From Geosiphon pyriformis (lineage: Eukaryota; Glomeromycota; Glomeromycetes; Archaeosporales; Geosiphonaceae), in NCBI GenBank assembly GCA_016748015.1, contig JAAOMT010000479.1, positions 213,824 through 277,823 on the forward strand: 64,000 nucleotides of DNA, read 5' to 3'. The position numbers were made by a program, and so were the translations under genes. Each line of letters starts with the position of its first letter. Within the stretch, counting starts at the first letter, position 1. This document shows positions 58,579 to 64,000 of this stretch, in pieces. The notes beneath the pieces were generated by a model. That model was not told where the DNA came from and ran no database searches. It saw only the letters and a program-made list of their open reading frames with translations.

Positions 58579-59958
58579 TTAATTTTTTCCAATAATTGGC
58601 GACCCTGCTTTCTCTGCATACTCTGTCCAACTTCCATCATAAACTGCGATTTTTTGTGCACCAATTCGTTCCAATGAGAAATATAAAATAGAAGCTGTTA
58701 TACCACTACCACAACTTAATACAATTGGCTGTGACAATTTGACATTCTTTGATTCAAAAAGTTCCCTTAGAGATTCCTCGTTACGTAGAGTTTTGGTGGA
58801 TGAGTCTATAACAGCATCAAATGGAATGCTAATAGAATAAGGCATATGACCGCTAGGAAGTCCTGGCCGTGGTTCCTTATCAGTGCCATAAAATCTGGAA
58901 TTGTTGCACGGGTAAATTATTTTTCATCTGGTTTTCACATAACTAATTTGAATCGAGTGTTTAACTTCAGACAGTTTACCGCGATTCAGGCCTTGCATCT
59001 ATGACCTGTTCATAATGAGACTCTGTTGTTGGGCCCCTTTTGATATTTTCGATCATATCTTCATAGTTGCGTACCAACGCGTAATTGAGCAGGGGTATAG
59101 GATAATTTTTGGGCTTTTTTTAGAAAATCATCAATATATTAATGTGATGGGATCATTATTAATTATTCATAACAAATCAATGATATATTTGTCTACCATT
59201 ATTGTTACGGGTCCATTCTCTATTTCTCTTTTCTCCGCCAACCAACGAGGCAGACCACCGTCAAGTACAGAGACTTTTTCATGGCCAAAAACCTATCCAA
59301 TACACGGCTGTTATTCTGAAAGATCAGAAAATCCTAATAAACCTATAAAAACCAATTGCTGAAACTCGCCTTGAAAGTCCAGTAGGCACGAGGGGCTGAA
59401 AAAACTCCTATCGAGTCATAAGCAATGATATGATCCGTCTCTGAAATCCCCAAATTACCTGGGTCAACAAAATAGAGTTTATTTAATCGTTGATACTCTA
59501 AAACAAACATAATCTAATTCAGATGAAAAGACTAGAAACAAACCAACTGCTTTCGCAAAATCCTCCGGTGAAGGTAACATGTGAGGTAAATTGCTATTTC
59601 TATCTTTAATCTCATCGATCCCAAAAAACCGGGCACCCTAAAAAATAAGATAAGAAATTTTAAAAGCCCAATTATTAGTAAAGTGGTAAAAATGCAAAGG
59701 TTACTAAACTCTGATTCGTGTATTCAAGTATTCTTTATGAGGATTCCTGTTCGTTCCGGGCATATGCCAAGAACAATCAAGCGGAATAACAGTGTCGAGA
59801 TTGGCAGCAAGCCAATCAGAAGAGACGAGGGTATTGTAGTTCCTTGAGGACATTCCTGAAGCTTTTAATGTGATGACTGAGTTCTGTTGAATATTCAAGT
59901 ATGAAAACCCATTATTCGGTTTGAGATGGGGAAGTTCGAATTTACGAAAAAGCCTCAT
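58579..59958 (-). CDS. TUM1: 3-mercaptopyruvate/thiosulfate sulfurtransferase (two rhodanese domains)
   Basis: Six exons on the minus strand: 59710-59958, 59544-59637, 59370-59497, 59209-59292, 58980-59113, 58579-58894; 334 residues. N-terminal rhodanese domain: VSSDWLAANL, GARFFGIDEIKD, LPHMLPSPEDFA, IIAYDSIGVFSAPRAYW, VSVLDGGLPRW. C-terminal domain: QVIDARPESRFYGTDKEPRP, GHMPYSISIPF, and the active-site loop CGSGIT with nucleophile Cys291. CGSG favours mercaptopyruvate sulfurtransferase over thiosulfate rhodanese. It moves sulfur from 3-mercaptopyruvate to thiols, and in fungi also feeds tRNA thiolation through Uba4/Urm1. The first 35 residues are basic and could target mitochondria, while Met36 would give a cytosolic form. 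Intron 3 appears to use a GC donor (AAG|GCGAGT), since this restores TFK-VFGHEKV. Confidence 0.93.
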
Positions 59959-60077
59959 TATAATTTTTTGATAATAATTTTTTGGTCACGTTACCCAAAA
60001 AATCAGTTTTTATAGATTTTGACATGGTGGACATGTGACGTTACAGGCCTAGCAAACCAAAATAACTACGCCTGATG

Positions 60078-62690
60078 ATCCACTTCTTACTTATATTTTC
60101 TGCCTTGTACGGTTCTGGGGGGAGCTCAACGAGAACGTTCAAGGCTGGCTCGACCAAAAGCTTTTGGAACCTGCTTATACCCGGTGGGCATGTTAGAACG
60201 GGGAGCGTTCACCTTGCTATTTCACACCGCATTCCAACCTCTCAAGCTTACACCTTTACCGTTCATTATTCATTAATATTCTTTCATGTCATTTTGACTT
60301 GTTCCTTGCAGATTCTTCCTTGATGATAATTTTGACGTGTCGATGGAAGCTCAAGAAAGCACCGAAAATGGTTCAAATGATCCGAATACGTCAACGCTGG
60401 TGTTCAATGACCAGTTTCGAGCATTCTCTCAAAACGACAAATCCGTTTTTTTCAAGCTCCGTATTCGGTCAGGACTGACCTACTTCGACCGTACTGGATA
60501 CATATAAGTGCTTGATTCCTATGAAGAGGATTCACTACTCTTCCTACGTCCGCCCCGGTTCGGCAAGTCCCTGACACTTGATACGCTTGCCTACTTCCAT
60601 GGGGTGGAACACAATATTCACTATGATAAACTCTTCAGGGCTAATAGCGATAACATCTCTTCTTCTTTTGGTTTGTTTCCATTGTTAACTCCCTTTGTCC
60701 GTTGCTTGTAGGGCCTTGCTGTTGACAAGGATGCCGATTCTAAAACGGTTCATCCTCACCAGTATCTCATTCTGTCTCTCGAATTTTCTGCTGTCAACTG
60801 TCGCCCCAATCCCGGGGTTGCCAAAGCTGGGCTCTTCAACATGATTAACACTGCCATTAGAAAATTTTACATGACATATGTGACTTATCTGGGTGACTAC
60901 AATGGCCTATAATTAATAGAATGATGCTATCTGCAGTCTTTCGATGTGTGTTATGGTTGTCCAAGCGGCATTACGAGCTGTACCTTAGGGAGATGCCGAA
61001 CATCCGCTTGCTGGCGTGAAGGGGGTAACTATAGTAGCAACCTCGTTTTGCCTTGAATATGATAATTGTTGCTCACGTCTCCTAACATGTTTCCTTACAG
61101 ATATATCTCCTGGCCGATGAGTACGACGCCTTTGCCAACCAAAATATTCATAGTGGCCAGTCCTCACTTAAGGACTTCTGGGCGTAAAATGGGACACCAA
61201 GAATTGAAAAATGTTTCATTATGGGAGTGTTGCCACTCTCGCTGGCTGATGCCACTAGCGGCTTTAATATCGCAACGAATGTCTCAAGCAAGCTAAACCT
61301 TGCCGGTTTCTGTTGCCTCAGTAATGGCGATGTGCGTTCCGCTTTGAAACTTCTCTGCTCAAATAGAGACGTCGAGAAACACTTCCGTATCATGGTGCGC
61401 CACTACAATGGCTACTGTTTCTCGCCATATGCTACTGCTCAGCGTGTTTTTAACATAAATACATGCTTAAAGTATCTTCAGGTGAGTGACAGGCACTATA
61501 AAAATCTTTCTCAACATTATATGGTCATCTTCACTGTATTCTTACTGTCATTGTCGTTGTAACTTTACATATTAGAGTTTGGCAATGAATAGGCCGATTA
61601 ATCCAAATAACCCTTCCAATTGGGAGACATCCGAAACTTTGCTCCAGATGCTTGCTAGCTCACCTATTGCAACCGACATCCTTGAAAAGGTCGGTGGCCG
61701 TAATTCAGCATTGGATTTCGATATCTGGCGTGATCCGATCAAACATGACACGTTGCCGATTCTCCGACTTGGTATGCGATAAGTCTTGTTCCGTGCGTCT
61801 AATGTTGGTTTCCTTTACGACAAGAATATTTATGTTTTGTTGCCCCCCCCCCCCGAATATTCTGAAGAAGGACGCCATGAAGAACAAAGAGGCATGGCTA
61901 AGTTTTATGCGCTATGTCGGGGGTTTAACGTATGCCGAAGAAGAGCCCGTGAAGCAGCTACAAATTCCTAACTCAACGCTTCGTAATGGCTGTTTTGGGT
62001 CGTTACCAGCTGCGCGTAACGGATATTGAGGAGGGTCTTCGAAAAATCGCAACCACTGGCGATGTTTCGCAATTATTGGGCTGCCATGAAAGGTTGATGA
62101 GCCAGTATGACATTGGTTTCAGCGACTTCGACAAGAACGAAGAGCATCACCGTGACAGCATCTACTACACGCTTCTCAAGAATCCACTTCTATAAGGACA
62201 CGTAGATTTCAAAGTCAGAAACGAATAATTGTATTTAATTCGACCTAATGATCCATATTTATTTCCCGGATAGGCTTGATGATCGAAATACCAAGCACAG
62301 GCAACACAATAATCATCGAATTTAAGATTATTAAGATCGATTTTCTGAATATTGCTGGAGCCAATCGCCTTCAAAAAGGATCAACTCTAGAAGGCTATTC
62401 GAGTGCAGATGATGTACTACAAATTCTATTTGGGTCCTGGGATACTATCCAAATTGGAAACGAGAGACGAGCTGGAAACTCTATCATTCATTGGATCACA
62501 CTCCCAGGAGGACGCCGCTCAGTTGGCGAGTTATTGGAATGGACCGCATGTTGCTAATATGCGCATGCAGGAACATGTTTCTGCCTACCTGGTAATCATT
62601 GTTGGCTCTCGCAAGGTTCTGTTTTCCCGGCTGGGCGATAATAGCCAGCTGGAAAATTTTAATTTTGCAGGTTCACTTAGTGCGTGAAAG
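60078..62690 (+). pseudogene. AAA-ATPase-like / PD-(D/E)XK nuclease gene, broken
   Basis: Pieces in several frames follow the order of the fungal AAA-ATPase-like plus PDDEXK family expanded in such genomes. 60100-60190: RFWGELNENVQGWLDQKL. 60320-60640: FDVSMEAQES...YFDRTG-stop, LLFLRPPRFGKSLTLDTLAY (P-loop variant GKS). 60718-60911: QYLILSLEFSAVNCRPNPG. 61100-61480: LLADEYDAFANQ (acidic Walker B-like), PLSLADATSGFNIATN, HFRIMVRHYNGYCF. 61575-62195: LQIPNSTLRN and YDIGFSDFDKNEEHHRDSIYYTLLKNP. 62270-62690: nuclease motif EIPSTGNTIIIEFK and SAYLVIIVGSRKVLF. Stops at 60505 and about 61186, plus several frameshifts around a C12 run, mark it as a pseudogene. Intron-like GT-AG gaps remain. Confidence 0.8.
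61843..61854. repeat. C12 homopolymer
   Basis: Twelve consecutive C residues inside the pseudogene, at a point where the reading frame shifts. A homopolymer sequencing error is possible. Confidence 0.9.
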
Positions 62691-62699
62691 GATTGATAA

Positions 62700-63070
62700 G
62701 TCTGAAATGATATTAGATTGCAATATTGCGTTCTACTTTCACATTCATGCCATGTAATCAAAACAAAATTGTCTTTTTAGTATTAGCACATAAATAATTT
62801 GAGGATAGCAATCGAGATGTCAATTCAGAATCTTCCCAAACCGTTTACAGCATCATTAACTGATTATAATTTTCCTTTGAAGACAATTGATTCTTTTAAG
62901 TTTCTTAAAAGCAACTTTTAGTTAGGCTTTTCTGATATTATGTATCTTATTTACAGTGCAAATACCCAGATTGTTTTTAAAAAAATTTCAAGATTTTAGT
63001 GTTAGGCCGAGCTATTTCTAACGAAAGACATGTGTGATTCATAAGCAATGATAAAATGAAAATGTTATTT
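62700..63070. other. Intergenic region
   Basis: Between the ATPase/nuclease pseudogene and gypsy element D. No gene recognised. Confidence 0.5.
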
Positions 63071-63074
63071 TCAG

Positions 63075-64000
63075 AACCAATTCAGAACCATTAATTCCAC
63101 AAATTGGCATACATTTCTTTTTAATTAATCCCAAAAATATTCTTCGAAATTTAGAACCAATAGTTGTAATACAACAACAACCAAACTTGAACATTTAAAT
63201 TATTTAATTATATTAGCAATTCCTTTTAAATAACACAAAAACATTAAATAGAAATAGTAAAATAATTACCAAAAAATACCCAATTTCAAAATATATAAAA
63301 ACCTTTATACCAAAAATAATTTTTCCTTATTCTTTCAAATTACAAAATTTTATAATGCTTATTCTCCGAAACATCCAACAAATATTCCAAAAATTAATGT
63401 TAGTTTTGAAAACACTTCTTGACTTATTTATAATAATTAATAGAAGTCAAATTAATTACATTCAAAAAAAAACTACAATCCTAGTAATAAATAATTCTCA
63501 GAATTATCACTCTTATAAAAGAAACACAAGAAGTTATTCTGAAGTTTGATTACCAGAACTTTTAAAGCAAGCTTTAAAAAAAAACTTTTTATTAGCTCCT
63601 ATTAACATTTTACTGAATGTTATCACTCAACAAAAACTTCAAATATGTTTTAATGAACAGAATAATGAATATACTCTTATATATAAATATTTTTATATTA
63701 AAAAAACACTTTATAAACAAAAACTGAAATTTAAAGCAACAAACCTTACTTCTAAAGCTATACAAAAACAAATTCACAATGAATTCAAGACAGCAGTTGA
63801 ACCAACAAACACCTAATACAAACTTAGAACAACTATTAAATTCTATAATCTGTTCAATACTTGTAAAAATATTCTACAAAATTTAATACTGCAACCAATA
63901 AAGATTTAACAATTTTCAGATCAAATTACTTTCATTATTTTGAATTACTATTTCAATATTATAGATAGTGCTTGGATTTTGATAAAGCTCAGTTTTAAAG
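63075..64000 (+). mobile_element. Ty3/gypsy element D, C family, 5'-truncated, continues beyond window
   Basis: From about 63075 the sequence matches the end of pol in element C on the opposite strand: PLIPQIGIHFLLINPKNIL, then NLEPIVVIQQQPNLN-stop. It continues through the intergenic part and accessory ORF (63480-64000), ending in KLSSVLKFQ-like DNA just short of the expected polypurine tract and LTR. Upstream pol is missing, so the left end is a truncation or deletion. Many transitions relative to C indicate greater age. Confidence 0.8.
63480..64000 (+). pseudogene. Element D: accessory ORF homologous to that of element C
   Basis: Reads YKRNTRSYSEV-stop, then LLKQALKKNFLLAPINILLN, YIKKTLYKQKLKFKATN, QIHNEFKTAVEPTNT and FYNLFNTCKNILQNLI, collinear with the element C accessory ORF. 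Stops replace Gln/Trp positions. Conservation of the same ORF in two separate insertions supports it being a real gene of this retrotransposon family. Confidence 0.6.

Noticed and set aside
60078-60250. Crinkler LxLFLAK-type N-terminus
   Set aside because: No such motif is readable upstream of the ATPase-like segment; only the ATPase/nuclease architecture is supported.

Overview
The window reads as nuclear DNA of a filamentous fungus with an AT-rich, transposon-rich genome, most probably an arbuscular mycorrhizal (Glomeromycotina, Rhizophagus-like) or related early-diverging fungus. The reasons are many short GT-AG introns (about 60-250 nt), fungal-type housekeeping proteins, poly-Ser and poly-Asn microsatellites, and large AT-rich blocks of decayed Ty3/gypsy and LINE elements. 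The organism is an inference. Exon structures were assembled by hand from splice sites, reading frame and family conservation.

Left gene island (1-12,040). It opens with the 3' end of a Tc1/mariner transposase. Then come a small heat-shock protein (HSP20, minus) with heat-shock elements upstream; FES1, the Hsp70 nucleotide-exchange factor (minus, nine exons); a CaMKK/Ssp1-type kinase (plus, eight exons) with an overlapping upstream ORF; the SRP receptor beta subunit (minus, six exons); and, divergently, the mitochondrial phosphate carrier MIR1 (plus, four exons).

Transposon block (12,037-51,559). Inverted repeats of roughly 600-650 bp (TTAYRGTTGAAAA... ends) lie at 12,045 and 51,551, flanked by an imperfect 8-bp duplication (TACTATTG/TACTATTA). 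They bound a 39.5-kb unit with no recognisable transposase. Inside are: an old Ty3/gypsy element B whose 5' LTR was split by a related element A; a solo LTR inside B; a decayed LINE (RRM/CCHC ORF1 and APE-RT-RNaseH ORF2); and an ORF1-only LINE relative split in frame by gypsy element C (minus strand). A and C both carry a dUTPase-like domain and a Cys-rich module between protease and reverse transcriptase. Both also have an unidentified ORF between integrase and the 3' LTR. In C all five dUTPase motifs are recognisable although its protease, RT and integrase active sites are altered.

Right gene island (51,560-64,000). It holds two unidentified coding fragments, a single-exon gene for a 1,040-residue disordered protein (minus), a mercaptopyruvate sulfurtransferase (TUM1-like, minus, six exons, one probable GC-AG intron), a broken AAA-ATPase-like/PD-(D/E)XK nuclease gene (plus), and the 3' part of another C-family gypsy element running off the window end.

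Together, the host genes concern proteostasis (HSP20, FES1), protein targeting (SRP receptor), mitochondrial phosphate import, sulfur transfer and energy-stress signalling. They are not an operon-like pathway. Many substitutions in the repeats look like C-to-T changes, often in a CpA context (CAA to TAA, TGG to TAG/TGA), consistent with cytosine deamination of silenced repeats.
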